Shown piece by piece: positions 32,237 to 41,117 of a stretch of 64,000 nt of DNA (the first letter of the stretch is position 1; each line of letters starts with the position of its first letter). Source of the stretch: Anderseniella sp. Alg231-50 (GTDB lineage: Bacteria > Pseudomonadota > Alphaproteobacteria > Rhizobiales > Aestuariivirgaceae); NCBI RefSeq assembly GCF_900149695.1, contig NZ_LT703003.1:2132747-2196746 (forward strand), given 5' to 3'. The translations under genes were made by a program, and so were the position numbers. A model generated the notes under the pieces. The model was not told the DNA's origin, did no database searches, and saw nothing but the letters and a program-made list of their open reading frames with translations.

Positions 32237-32486
32237 CGGCCTTCCAGGAAATTCCTGGCCTTTTACTTGAGAGGTGCTGCCGTGCGCAAAAGATGCGTTC
32301 GGGCAATTTGGCGGGAAACTAGTTAGCAGTGCTGTCTGCGTCAAGCACTGCCGGACCCGCAGTCCCCGTGAAATTGCATGAATTGTGACGTTTTGGCTGT
32401 GCGGCTTGCGCGGGTCAGACGGTGGGGGTATCAATTGTGCGATTGTCGCCCCTCTTTTTGACGCTCCGCCATGAAAGGCAATACAG

Positions 32487-32951
32487 ATGAGTGATTCTAT
32501 CCGTGATCGTGTCAGCGCCCTCATGAAAGAGGCCATGCGTGACCAGGACAAGACGCGGCTTTCAACGCTGAGGTTGATTTCAGCGGCGTTCAAGGATCGC
32601 GAAATCCAGAACCGTGGCACCGGCAAGGATGACAGCCTGACGGAAGCCGGCATGCAGGAAATCCTGTCCAAGATGATCAAGCAGCGCAGGGAGTCTGCCG
32701 AAACCTATGAAAAAGGCGGCAGACCGGAACTTGCTGCAACCGAGAACGCCGAGATAGAGATCATCGAAGAGTTTCTGCCGCGTCAGCTCTCGGTTGCGGA
32801 AATCGAGGCTGCCGTGTCCGGTGTCGTAAAAGAGCTGGACGCATCAGGCTTGAAAGACATGGGCCGGGTGATGGGGGCTCTGAAAGAACGCCATGCCGGA
32901 CAGATGGACTTTGCCAAAGCCGGTGCCATCGTCAAGAATCTGCTCGGCTAG
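32487..32951 (+). CDS. GatB/YqeY domain protein
   Basis: 154-residue protein of the YqeY family, related to the tail domain of the amidotransferase GatB and often encoded just upstream of dnaG-rpoD. Seen: MKEAMRDQDKTRLSTLRLI, TYEKGGRPELAATENAEIE and LPRQLSVAEIEAAV, ending GAIVKNLLG, all typical. It probably binds tRNA or an aminoacyl-tRNA, but its precise job is not settled. Confidence 0.93.
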   Translation: MSDSIRDRVSALMKEAMRDQDKTRLSTLRLISAAFKDREIQNRGTGKDDSLTEAGMQEILSKMIKQRRESAETYEKGGRPELAATENAEIEIIEEFLPRQLSVAEIEAAVSGVVKELDASGLKDMGRVMGALKERHAGQMDFAKAGAIVKNLLG

Positions 32952-33068
32952 GAGCTGTTGAATGCAGCGTGCCCGGCTGAAGCCGTGAATGATCTGCAAC
33001 AACCCGGAAGCACTGTTTTTCGCCACATTAGTGTTCAAGAATCGCACTGATTGCCAGGGAGGACAGTT

Positions 33069-33728
33069 ATGATTTTGCGGCGACACGTGATTTTTGGTCT
33101 GGGTATCACCGGCATACTCGGCGGCTCTGCAGCGTCCATGTTTGCCGGTTCTGCTGTTGAGGCTCAACAGAGCAACCGGCCGCTTTTCAAGGCCGAAGAC
33201 TGGGCGGTTAAGCTGGTAGAGGCTGCGGAATCCCAGGTCGGGCTGACCACGGTCTATGACCCGGCCTATAAACGGCTTGCCTATCCGCTGGGAGATGTGC
33301 CGATGCAAAGAGGCGTGTGCACGGATGTTGTCATCCGGGCGTACAGGGCGGCATTCGGTATCGATCTGCAGAAGCTCGTTCATGAGGACATGAAATCGGC
33401 GTTTGGCGGTTATCCGGCCATTTGGGGGCTAAAGCGGCCGGACCGCAATATCGACCATCGCAGAGTGCCGAACCTGGAACATTTTCTGAAACGCCGCGGT
33501 GCTGACCTGCCGGTGACGAAAGACGGCGCGGACTATCAGCCCGGGGACCTTGTCACGCAGCGCCTGCCGGGAAACCTGCCGCATATAGCCATTGTCACCA
33601 ATCGCCCGGCAAAAGGGCGCAATCATGCACTGGTGGTGCACAATATTGGTGCGGGTACCCAGATAGAGGATCGCTTGTTCGAGTTCAGGATTTCAGGGCA
33701 TTTTCGGCTTGAGCCGACAACTGGCTGA
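33069..33728 (+). CDS. DUF1287 family exported protein
   Basis: 219-residue periplasmic protein of the DUF1287 family, whose fold is related to NlpC/P60 Cys peptidases. Seen: signal peptide MILRRHVIFGLGITGILGG, then the family's GVCTDVVIRAYRAAFGIDL (putative catalytic Cys), LPGNLPHIAIVTNR with a candidate His, and HNIGAGTQIEDRLFEF. AGGGAGGAC lies 6 bases before the chosen ATG. It sits between yqeY and dnaG, an unusual insertion in this conserved order. Function unproved. Confidence 0.88.
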   Translation: MILRRHVIFGLGITGILGGSAASMFAGSAVEAQQSNRPLFKAEDWAVKLVEAAESQVGLTTVYDPAYKRLAYPLGDVPMQRGVCTDVVIRAYRAAFGIDLQKLVHEDMKSAFGGYPAIWGLKRPDRNIDHRRVPNLEHFLKRRGADLPVTKDGADYQPGDLVTQRLPGNLPHIAIVTNRPAKGRNHALVVHNIGAGTQIEDRLFEFRISGHFRLEPTTG

Positions 33729-34459
33729 ACCCGGCTGAAGCGGAAATGGTTCGACCGTACGTCGAGATCAGTTTGGCGTGAAAATGTTCGGCTGACGCAA
33801 TCCATGCTGTCGCCGTCGTGCAGATTTTTCAGGATCAGGATGTCAGCGCAAGTAGTCAGTGGGTGCGACCTCGAATTGATCACGATGCCTTAACTGGGGG
33901 GAGCAAGTACTCCGCAATCCCTTCAGCCGCACCCACTGATACGCAACCCTGTTAGGGGCTGTGTTGCGTTGTTGAAGGAATATTATTCAGTTAGAGGGGG
34001 TCAAAACAATTGCAAGAATGCATTACCTTAGTGAAATACCGTGTGCCGATCATGGTGATTCGTGTTGCAGATTGGGTAAATAGATTTACCATCGATTTTT
34101 TGGTAGAGACATCAATAAGCACTGAAACTGACGACGGTCAAATTTGATGCCGTCAGACTCAGAAAACGTAGAAATTTCAATCGCAAAGCTGCACCCGCTT
34201 CGGCGACGACAGGTGAGGCGAGCACAACTCCAGATTGTATTTGTGTAAATGGAACCTGGATAGTGCCGTTTGTGAACCTGGCATGATTTGCCGGACAACG
34301 TGCTGTCATACGACATAATCGGACGCATTGTTCGTTGCGATAACCCCGTGTCTGAATGGAAGGCCGGCCGTTGCTTTTGGGGCCTGTTGAGTAGCAGTAT
34401 GCTGTGATACCGATACCGTGCTAGTTCAAAGGCGTTGGATCGGGTCATACGGGTAGAAC
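33729..34459. other. 731-base gap before dnaG
   Basis: Unusually long gap in a normally compact locus. It is more AT-rich than its neighbours in its right half (about 33970-34300). It contains the structured segment annotated separately; I find no reading frame with a convincing start and ribosome site on either strand. Confidence 0.6.
33856..33969 (+). other. Candidate structured RNA or regulatory element
   Basis: Two hairpins in a row. The first has perfect 12-base arms TCAGTGGGTGCG and CGCACCCACTGA about 60 bases apart; inside, CTGGGGGGA can pair with TCCCTTCAG around a loop that itself holds GGAG and CTCC. The second is ACGCAAC with GTTGCGT around CCCTGTTAGGG. No T-run follows. It does not match tmRNA, SRP RNA or tRNA that I can recall. 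Direction is assumed from the flanking genes. Confidence 0.4.
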
Positions 34460-36409
34460 ATGCGTTTTCCGCAATCATTTCTGGACGAGATAAGAGCGAG
34501 GATTTCGATATCTTCGGTCATCGGCCGGTCTGTGCAGTGGGACAAGCGCAAGACAAATGCCGGCAAGGGTGATTACTGGGCGTGCTGTCCCTTTCATGGG
34601 GAAAAGACGCCGAGCTTTCACTGTGAGGATCGAAAGGGCCGCTATCACTGCTTCGGCTGCAAGGAAAGCGGTGACATCTTCACCTATCTTGTTCAGAAGG
34701 AGGGCGTGCCGTTCCCCGAAGCGGTCGAGCGGCTGGCGTCCGAGGCCGGTCTCCAGCTGCCGCAGCTTTCCCCGGAGGCCGAAGCGCGCGAACAACGCCG
34801 GGCCAATCTGTATGATGTGATGGAACTGGCCCAGGCGTTTTTTGTGGCGCAGCTGCAGGCATCGGCCGGAGCCAGGGCACGCGGTTACCTGTCCGACCGC
34901 GGTTTGTCAGGAGACGTGCAGCGGGAGTTTGGCATCGGGTTTGCGCCGAATGACCGCCATGCGCTGTCGAAGGTGCTGGCAAGCAGTGACATTACAATCG
35001 ACCAGATGGACGAGGCCGGGCTGGTAATCCGTCCGGATGATGGCAAGCCTGCCTATGACCGCTTTCGTGACCGCATCATGTTTCCGATCAGGGATCCTCG
35101 CGGACGGGTGATCGCCTTTGGCGGCCGGGCCATGAATCCGGATGCACTGGCCAAATACCTGAATTCGCCGGAAACGCCGCTGTTTCATAAAGGCACCGTG
35201 TTGTACAACATGGATAAGGCGCGCAAGCCCGCCCATGATGTGAGCGCGCTGATTGCCTGCGAAGGCTATATGGATGTGATCGCCCTGACGCGTGCAGGAC
35301 TGCCACATGCGGTTGCTCCGCTCGGCACAGCGCTTACCGAAGACCAGCTTGCCATGATGTGGAAGGTCACGCCGGAACCGGTATTGTGTTTTGATGGTGA
35401 CGATGCCGGGATGAAAGCTGCCTACAGGGCGCTTGATTTGGCGCTGGAGCGCCTGACACCGGGCAGTTCGTTGAAGTTTGCGGTCCTGCCGGAAGGCGAG
35501 GATCCGGACGATCTGTTGGCTTCCGGCGGTTCGCAAGCCGTGCAACAGGTCATAGAGCAGGCAGAACCCATGGCGAGCATGGTGTGGCGGCGGGCATTGT
35601 TGCGCAACGACCGTTCAACGCCTGAGCGCAAGGCCCGCTTCGAGGCGGATCTCATGCAGACGGTCAACGCGATCGCAGATCCGACAGTGCGTAAATACTA
35701 TGCCGACGACATGCGCGGGCGGGTAGCAGCCCTGCTGCAGGGCTCCGGCGGCAACAGATGGCAGAAATCACGCGGACGCAAGTTTGGCGGTGCCCGTGCG
35801 TCGGGAGCCGGGCGCGGACGTTGGCAGAAGGAGCCGTGGGAGATTGAAACCCCGGCCTCGCCGCAATTACGGGCCATGGCGGGCAGGCCGGTTCACGACG
35901 CCGCGACGCAGCGCCGGACAGGGTTGATTCTGCTGACGCTGATCAACCATCCGGTGCTGGCGGAAGAGATGATCGACGATATTGTCGCAATGGATGTGCC
36001 AACAAGCGAGCTTGACTCTTTGCGCAGACGAATCATAGATACGTGTGCCTCTGGGGCAGACCTTGAAAAGCACGACTTGCGTGACCACTTAATCCACACC
36101 GGGATGGGCGCAGTTCTTGATGCACTCGATACCCAGGCAAGGCATCATGATTGCTGGTTTGCCGGTACGGACGCTGCGGACGCAGATGCTCGAACCGGCC
36201 TAAAGCAGTTGGTGGTGATGAACCGGAAGTTGGTGACGCTGGAAAAGGAACTCAAACGCGCGGAAATGCGCCTTGCCGAAGACCCCACGGAAGAAAATCT
36301 CAATCATCTCAACGAGGTGAGAGAACAGTTGAATTCCATGGCAGGAGCGGAGGCAACGATTGACGGATACGGAGAAGCTTCCGGTCGAACGGCAAACCCT
36401 GCCGGGTAG
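34460..36409 (+). CDS. dnaG: DNA primase
   Basis: Makes RNA primers for replication. Seen: N-terminal zinc finger CCPFHGEKTPSFHCEDRKGRYHCFGC at residues about 35-65, TOPRIM domain with ALIACEGYMDVIAL near 270 and CFDGDDAGMKAA near 312, and a C-terminal helicase-binding helical domain. A basic, Gly/Arg-rich linker lies around 430-455. 649 residues, usual for alphaproteobacteria. Directly upstream of rpoD. Confidence 0.96.
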   Translation: MRFPQSFLDEIRARISISSVIGRSVQWDKRKTNAGKGDYWACCPFHGEKTPSFHCEDRKGRYHCFGCKESGDIFTYLVQKEGVPFPEAVERLASEAGLQLPQLSPEAEAREQRRANLYDVMELAQAFFVAQLQASAGARARGYLSDRGLSGDVQREFGIGFAPNDRHALSKVLASSDITIDQMDEAGLVIRPDDGKPAYDRFRDRIMFPIRDPRGRVIAFGGRAMNPDALAKYLNSPETPLFHKGTVLYNMDKARKPAHDVSALIACEGYMDVIALTRAGLPHAVAPLGTALTEDQLAMMWKVTPEPVLCFDGDDAGMKAAYRALDLALERLTPGSSLKFAVLPEGEDPDDLLASGGSQAVQQVIEQAEPMASMVWRRALLRNDRSTPERKARFEADLMQTVNAIADPTVRKYYADDMRGRVAALLQGSGGNRWQKSRGRKFGGARASGAGRGRWQKEPWEIETPASPQLRAMAGRPVHDAATQRRTGLILLTLINHPVLAEEMIDDIVAMDVPTSELDSLRRRIIDTCASGADLEKHDLRDHLIHTGMGAVLDALDTQARHHDCWFAGTDAADADARTGLKQLVVMNRKLVTLEKELKRAEMRLAEDPTEENLNHLNEVREQLNSMAGAEATIDGYGEASGRTANPAG

Positions 36410-36623
36410 GCAAACAGGCATTCCGGCCGACTTACCAGCTCCAATGAAAGTTTGAATGAGGCAAGATGAACGGCTCTGGCGGCAGGCCAAACATGATTAA
36501 GGCATGTTTAACGCGGTATCCCGCATAAAGACATGCAAACCGAACGAGCGAATCAATAGTGCTGTGACAGCCTTCTTTAAAGAGATCGGGCACAGCGCGA
36601 AACAGAAAAGTGAGCGTACACGC

Positions 36624-38705
36624 ATGGCGAAAGCACAGGCACGCAGCGCAGCAGCACCCGCTAAGAATGCGGCAGCCGGTAAGTCGGCCGACGATACAGA
36701 AACGACAGAAGCCGTTGCCGACGGGCCGGTACTTGATCTCAGCAATGCTGCGGTAAAGCGGATGATCAAACTCGCCAAGCAACGCGGGTTTGTGACCTAT
36801 GACGAATTGAACGAAGTGCTGCCGTCCGACGACACATCTTCTGAACAGATCGAAGACATCATGGCGATGCTCACTGATATGGGCATCAACGTGGTCGAGA
36901 CCGAAGAAGAAACCGAAGACACCACGGAAGTTGCCGAAACCGCCCAGACCGGCATCGTCAAGACGGCCTCCAACACGCCTGCGTCAGCTGACCGTACGGA
37001 TGATCCAGTGCGCATGTATCTGCGTGAGATGGGCACGGTCGAGCTGTTGTCGCGCGAAGGCGAGATCGCCATCGCCAAACGCATCGAGGCCGGCCGCGAG
37101 GCAATGATTTCCGGCCTGTGCGAAAGCCCGCTGTCATTTCAGGCCATTATCATCTGGCGAGACGAACTGAACGAAGGCAAAATCCTGCTGCGTGACATCA
37201 TCGATCTCGAAGCAACCTATGCCGGGCCGGATGCCAAGAAGGTGGAAGCCCCGACGCCTGAAGAGCGTGAACGCAAGGAAAAGGAAGCCCGCAAGGCGGA
37301 AGCCGACAAACGCGAAAAGGCCGCTGAAGAAATGCGCGCCAAGTCGCGGTCGCGCCGCGGTGGTGGCGATGACGTGTTGTCTGCGGATGATTTTGAACCC
37401 GCTGAACAGCCGGACGAAGATGAAGATGATGAGGATGAAGAGGCAAATGTATCGCTTGCCGCAATGGAAGCGGAACTGAAGCCGCATGTTCTCGAAACCT
37501 TCGACCGCATCGCCAAGACCTACAAGTCACTGCGCAAGCTGCAGGATCAGGAAGTTTCCGAAAAGACGGCGCTGTCTCCGTCCCAGGGACGCCGTTACCG
37601 CAAGCTTCGCGAAGAGATCATCGAGGATGTGAAATCCCTGTCTCTGAACGCGGCGCGTATCGAAGCGCTGGTTGAGCAGCTCTATGATATCAACCGTCGC
37701 CTGATTTCCCTGGAAGGCAGGCTTTTGCGTCTGGCCGAAAGCCACAAGGTGCCGCGCAAGGTCTTCCTTGAGGAATATCAGGGCGAAGAACTCGACGCCA
37801 ACTGGCTGCGCCGTATCTCCCGGCTCTCCAAGCACGGCTGGAAGGACTTCGTGGCCAAGGAGAAGGACACGATCAAGGATATCCGCGAGGAAATCCATTC
37901 GCTTGCATCCGATACCGGCCTGCAGATTCCGGAATTCCGCCGCATCGTGCATGCGGTGCAGAAGGGCGAACGTGAAGCCCGCATCGCCAAGAAGGAAATG
38001 GTCGAAGCCAATCTGCGCCTGGTGATTTCCATTGCGAAAAAGTACACCAATCGCGGCCTGCAGTTCCTGGATCTTATCCAGGAGGGCAATATCGGCCTGA
38101 TGAAAGCGGTCGACAAGTTCGAATACCGCCGCGGCTACAAGTTCTCGACCTATGCAACCTGGTGGATCAGGCAGGCGATCACCCGCTCGATCGCCGACCA
38201 GGCGCGCACCATCCGTATTCCGGTGCACATGATCGAGACCATCAACAAGATCGTGCGCACATCGCGTCAGATGATGCATGAAATTGGCCGCGAGCCGACG
38301 CCGGAAGAGCTGGCTGAAAAGCTGTCCATGCCGCTGGAAAAGGTTCGCAAGGTGATGAAAATCGCCAAGGAACCGATCAGCCTTGAAACACCGGTTGGCG
38401 ATGAAGAAGACTCGCATCTGGGTGATTTCATTGAAGACAAGAACGCCATCCTGCCGATTGACGCGGCCATTCAGGCAAACCTGCGCGAGACAACGACGCG
38501 CGTGCTTGCCTCACTGACACCGCGTGAAGAACGTGTGCTGCGCATGCGCTTCGGTATCGGCATGAACACCGATCACACACTGGAAGAAGTCGGCCAGCAG
38601 TTCTCGGTGACGCGCGAGCGTATTCGCCAGATTGAAGCCAAGGCGCTGAGGAAACTGAAACACCCAAGCAGGTCGCGCAGACTGCGGAGCTTCCTCGATA
38701 ACTAG
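36624..38705 (+). CDS. rpoD: RNA polymerase primary sigma factor RpoD (sigma-70)
   Basis: Housekeeping sigma factor. Seen: region 1.1 with [19 protein letters not shown], region 1.2 [16 protein letters not shown], an acidic non-conserved insert ([13 protein letters not shown]), regions 2.1-2.4 with [19 protein letters not shown] and [17 protein letters not shown], region 3, and region 4.2 [20 protein letters not shown]. 693 residues from the ATG chosen, which gives [10 protein letters not shown]; an earlier in-frame ATG 120 bases upstream would add a segment not usual for RpoD. Confidence 0.95.
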   Translation: MAKAQARSAAAPAKNAAAGKSADDTETTEAVADGPVLDLSNAAVKRMIKLAKQRGFVTYDELNEVLPSDDTSSEQIEDIMAMLTDMGINVVETEEETEDTTEVAETAQTGIVKTASNTPASADRTDDPVRMYLREMGTVELLSREGEIAIAKRIEAGREAMISGLCESPLSFQAIIIWRDELNEGKILLRDIIDLEATYAGPDAKKVEAPTPEERERKEKEARKAEADKREKAAEEMRAKSRSRRGGGDDVLSADDFEPAEQPDEDEDDEDEEANVSLAAMEAELKPHVLETFDRIAKTYKSLRKLQDQEVSEKTALSPSQGRRYRKLREEIIEDVKSLSLNAARIEALVEQLYDINRRLISLEGRLLRLAESHKVPRKVFLEEYQGEELDANWLRRISRLSKHGWKDFVAKEKDTIKDIREEIHSLASDTGLQIPEFRRIVHAVQKGEREARIAKKEMVEANLRLVISIAKKYTNRGLQFLDLIQEGNIGLMKAVDKFEYRRGYKFSTYATWWIRQAITRSIADQARTIRIPVHMIETINKIVRTSRQMMHEIGREPTPEELAEKLSMPLEKVRKVMKIAKEPISLETPVGDEEDSHLGDFIEDKNAILPIDAAIQANLRETTTRVLASLTPREERVLRMRFGIGMNTDHTLEEVGQQFSVTRERIRQIEAKALRKLKHPSRSRRLRSFLDN

Positions 38706-38755
38706 CGCGGCTGCAGCCAGGTACGGCTGCATACAAATCTTTCAACGGCTTATTG

Positions 38756-38785
38756 AAGGCCGGGCAGTTTGCCCGGCCTTTTTCT
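38756..38785 (+). terminator. Rho-independent terminator after rpoD
   Basis: AGGCCGGGC and GCCCGGCCT arms, loop of 5, then a T5 run, about 50 bases past the rpoD stop. Confidence 0.93.
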
Positions 38786-38924
38786 TTATGCGGACAAAGC
38801 TTCCGAGAATCGTTGCTGCAACCTGAACCCGCCGTGAACACGGGAGTCACTTTTCGTTCAGATCAAGTTCATCAATGTGCGGATCATCGGGTCGGGCGAC
38901 TTGAGCAACGAAAAGGAAACTATC

Positions 38925-39239
38925 ATGTACTCCCGCGTACTCACTCTCTCCACCATTGCTGCCGGACTGTTTGTCCTGAACGCCGGATCGGCAAGCGCCG
39001 GTCTGCCCACCGGTTTCGTCAACGGACTGGACTGCAAGGGGTTTCACCACTCCCCAACGGCGAAAGCCAAGAAGCAATCCAAGGCAAAACAGCGGGCTCG
39101 CGGCAAGTGGGAATCGCTTGCTCGCAAGAACTATGGCTGGAGCTATCGCAAGTGGAACAAGGGCAAGTTCAAGCACTATGACTGTTCCAAGCCCGGCGGC
39201 TGGTGGCACTGCAAGGCCGCTGCCTATCCGTGCAAATGA
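38925..39239 (+). CDS. Small secreted basic Cys protein, copy 1
   Basis: Not recognised. 104 residues: signal peptide ending GSASA, then a Lys/Arg/Trp-rich domain with three widely spaced Cys motifs: LDCKGF, HYDCSK and WWHCKAAAYPCK. The block AKAKKQSKAKQRARGKW and SYRKW recur in the next gene, so the two are tandem paralogues. AAGGAAAC precedes the ATG by 5 bases. Confidence 0.75.
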   Translation: MYSRVLTLSTIAAGLFVLNAGSASAGLPTGFVNGLDCKGFHHSPTAKAKKQSKAKQRARGKWESLARKNYGWSYRKWNKGKFKHYDCSKPGGWWHCKAAAYPCK

Positions 39240-39277
39240 ACCGGCGCAACCACAAGAACACGTAAAGGAACGAAACG

Positions 39278-39598
39278 ATGAAAATGTTGAAACTGACTCT
39301 TGCGGCGGTTGCCGTGACGATTGCCGCAACCTCGCTGGCTTCCACCGCCAACGCCGGCCGACCGGCAACAGCCGCACCCCATGGCGAAGTGTGCATGGGC
39401 TACCTGCACTCCAACGTTGCCAAGGCCAAGAAGCTGTCAAAGGCCAAACAGCGGGCCCGCCGCAAGTGGCAAACAAAGGCCGCTCTCGTGGGTCTCAGCT
39501 ACCGAAAGTGGGACTGGGCGCATGTGCGTCACTATGATTGCACCAAGAAGGGCAAATGGCATCATTGCAGAGCAGCAGGTTATCCCTGCTACAAGTAA
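39278..39598 (+). CDS. Small secreted basic Cys protein, copy 2
   Basis: Not recognised. 106 residues, paralogue of the preceding gene: signal peptide ending STANA, then EVCMGYLHS, AKAKKLSKAKQRARRKW, LSYRKW, HYDCTK and WHHCRAAGYPC. Four Cys are kept between the copies, which suggests two disulfides in an exported basic protein. AAAGGAAC lies just before the ATG. A terminator follows, so the pair is a two-gene unit with 38 bases between. Confidence 0.76.
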   Translation: MKMLKLTLAAVAVTIAATSLASTANAGRPATAAPHGEVCMGYLHSNVAKAKKLSKAKQRARRKWQTKAALVGLSYRKWDWAHVRHYDCTKKGKWHHCRAAGYPCYK

Positions 39599-39617
39599 GC
39601 CCTGAAAACATGAATGA

Positions 39618-39654
39618 AAGCCGGGCCTCGCGAAATCGTGGCCCGGCTTTTTTC
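39618..39654 (+). terminator. Rho-independent terminator
   Basis: AAGCCGGGCC and GGCCCGGCTT arms with an inner CTCGCG/CGTG pairing, then T6; ends the two-gene Cys-protein unit. Confidence 0.92.
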
Positions 39655-39675
39655 CGTCAGGGGTGGACGCCTTGC

Positions 39676-40086
39676 CTACCGTAGGCCAGTAGTTTTCTTC
39701 TTGCGCGGTTTTTTCACCTTGGGTGGAAGCGACGCTGCAAACTCCATGGCCGAAGTGATGACTTCGGTGAGCTTGCCCCGGTCTTCCAGCACTGCATCGG
39801 GAAGGGCTACATACTCCCTCATCGGCCGACCGGGGATGGGTTCAAACTGCCAGGCGCCGGCCTCGTCAATGAGTTGTTTCCTGTGTTCTTCGTCCAACCG
39901 CACAATCAGTGCTTCCTGATGCAGGCCGGTGAACATGTTGCCGTTCACGAATGCGCACGGATAACCGAACATCTGCCGTTTTTCCACGTTCGGCGCGTCC
40001 GGCAGGACCGAGGCAAACAGGTCAATCAGGTCGGCCGGGGACTTGCGCCACCCGGCCCCGGTAGCAGCTTTACCCGGCTTCGTCAT
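39676..40086 (-). CDS. TfoX/Sxy N-terminal domain protein
   Basis: 136-residue protein with one TfoX N-terminal domain. Seen: VEKRQMFGYPCAFVNGNMFTG, the core of the domain, IVRLDEEHRKQLIDEAG, and a Lys-rich tail KVKKPRKKKTTG. TfoX in gammaproteobacteria promotes competence gene expression, but single-domain copies in alphaproteobacteria often have unknown roles. The ATG chosen overlaps the DUF899 stop by 17 bases. Last gene of an ArsR-DUF899-TfoX operon. Confidence 0.85.
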   Translation of the reverse strand: MTKPGKAATGAGWRKSPADLIDLFASVLPDAPNVEKRQMFGYPCAFVNGNMFTGLHQEALIVRLDEEHRKQLIDEAGAWQFEPIPGRPMREYVALPDAVLEDRGKLTEVITSAMEFAASLPPKVKKPRKKKTTGLR

Positions 40087-40651
40087 ATTTGTACTGCGGC
40101 TCCCATCCGTCAGGTCCGTCTTGCAGCAGGTTGAACATGTGCCAGATGGCGCAGTAATCGTCGAACGGACCCATTGGCGTGGTGGCGATGCGGGTGATCT
40201 TGCCGTTGTCCATGCGGAACGACGACAGCCCGGGATGCCAGCTTCCGTCTTCGCCACGATATCCCATGTCTTCGGCGAAACTGCTGCCTTGATGGGAGAC
40301 CATCGGGAAGCGCCAACCGCGCGATGTGGCAAACTTCTGCTGGGTTTCAGGTTTGTCGGGGCTGGATACGCAAAACGCCGCCCGGTTTGCCAGGTGAGGA
40401 TAGATGCCGTTGAAGCCGTCCGCCCACAAGGTGCATCCGGTGCAACCGGTGCCCATATTGTGAACCATCAGCAAATCGGGTTTGCCGGCAAACAGGCCGG
40501 AAAGAGTGACATTGCCCTCGATTGTTTCGAACGTATAGTCAGGCACCTCGAGTGGTGCGGCTTTCATCAATTCGGTCATCTGCTTGCGAAGCTCGACGAT
40601 GCGCTGATGCAAGTCGCCCATCTTCTGTAAATCCGGCTTGTGTACGGTCAT
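40070..40651 (-). CDS. DUF899 family thioredoxin-like protein
   Basis: 193-residue protein of DUF899, with a thioredoxin-like fold. Seen: LLMVHNMGTGCTGCTLWADG with a CTGC motif in the thioredoxin position, then FCVSSPDKPE, and SFAEDMGYRGEDGSWHPGLS typical of the family. It is often encoded with ArsR-type repressors, as here. Reaction unknown. Its start overlaps the ArsR stop by 4 bases (ATGA). Confidence 0.88.
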   Translation of the reverse strand: MTVHKPDLQKMGDLHQRIVELRKQMTELMKAAPLEVPDYTFETIEGNVTLSGLFAGKPDLLMVHNMGTGCTGCTLWADGFNGIYPHLANRAAFCVSSPDKPETQQKFATSRGWRFPMVSHQGSSFAEDMGYRGEDGSWHPGLSSFRMDNGKITRIATTPMGPFDDYCAIWHMFNLLQDGPDGWEPQYKYDEAG

Positions 40652-41028
40652 GAACTGTTCTCCTCACGGGTTGGCGCGGTGCCTGTGTCCAGCAGCGTGG
40701 CGAGCAGATCGAACTGGTCCTGCCAGTATTGTGTGTACCTGTTGAGCCACACGGCTGCGTCGTAAAGCGGACCGGTTTCGATACGGCAACGGCTGATGCG
40801 GCCGCTGCGCTGCTGTTGCACCAGGCCGGCCCGCACCAGAACCTGGATGTGCCTGGAGACCGCCTGCAGCGAAATATCGAAAGCAGATGCAATCTCGGAC
40901 ACAAGCAATTCGCGCTCGGCGATCATCTCCAGAATGGTGCGCCGGACCGGATCCGACAAAGCCGAAAACACGGCATCCAGACGATGTTCGGCGATATCGG
41001 TGACGTTGGTCGGCTGAGCTCGTGTCAT
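40648..41028 (-). CDS. ArsR family transcriptional repressor
   Basis: 126-residue winged-helix repressor. Seen: AVFSALSDPVRRTILEMIAE and the recognition helix region AFDISLQAVSRHIQVLVRAGLVQQ, followed by a YTQYWQDQFDLLATLL tail typical of the SdpR/activator-type branch. No metal-binding Cys pair is present, so it is unlikely to sense arsenic. It heads the DUF899-TfoX operon and probably represses it through the paired palindromes just upstream. Confidence 0.9.
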   Translation of the reverse strand: MTRAQPTNVTDIAEHRLDAVFSALSDPVRRTILEMIAERELLVSEIASAFDISLQAVSRHIQVLVRAGLVQQQRSGRISRCRIETGPLYDAAVWLNRYTQYWQDQFDLLATLLDTGTAPTREENSS

Positions 41029-41039
41029 GCTGGATAACT

Positions 41040-41076
41040 ATCAACCGTAATGTTGATAGTCAACGTATATGTTGAT
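41040..41076 (-). promoter_or_regulatory. Two tandem palindromes, likely ArsR operator
   Basis: ATCAAC-n6-GTTGAT directly followed by GTCAAC-n6-GTTGAT, separated by one base and placed about 12 bases before the ArsR start. The matched 6-6-6 spacing and position suggest autoregulation by two stacked dimers. Confidence 0.68.
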
Positions 41077-41117
41077 TATTTGTACAAAGATGTGACGCAG
41101 CTGGCGGACGACAGATC

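Noticed and set aside
33856..33969. tmRNA or SRP RNA
   Set aside because: No tag-coding sequence, no T-loop GGTTCGA pattern and no SRP tetraloop sequence as I remember them; kept only as an unassigned structured element.
34086..34478. 130-codon frame on the minus strand before dnaG
   Set aside because: No ribosome site, overlaps the dnaG start, and no recognisable domain or signal.
39676..40332. Longer form of the TfoX-domain protein starting at 40332
   Set aside because: The extra N-terminal part is the DUF899 gene read in another frame; the later ATG gives a normal domain start.
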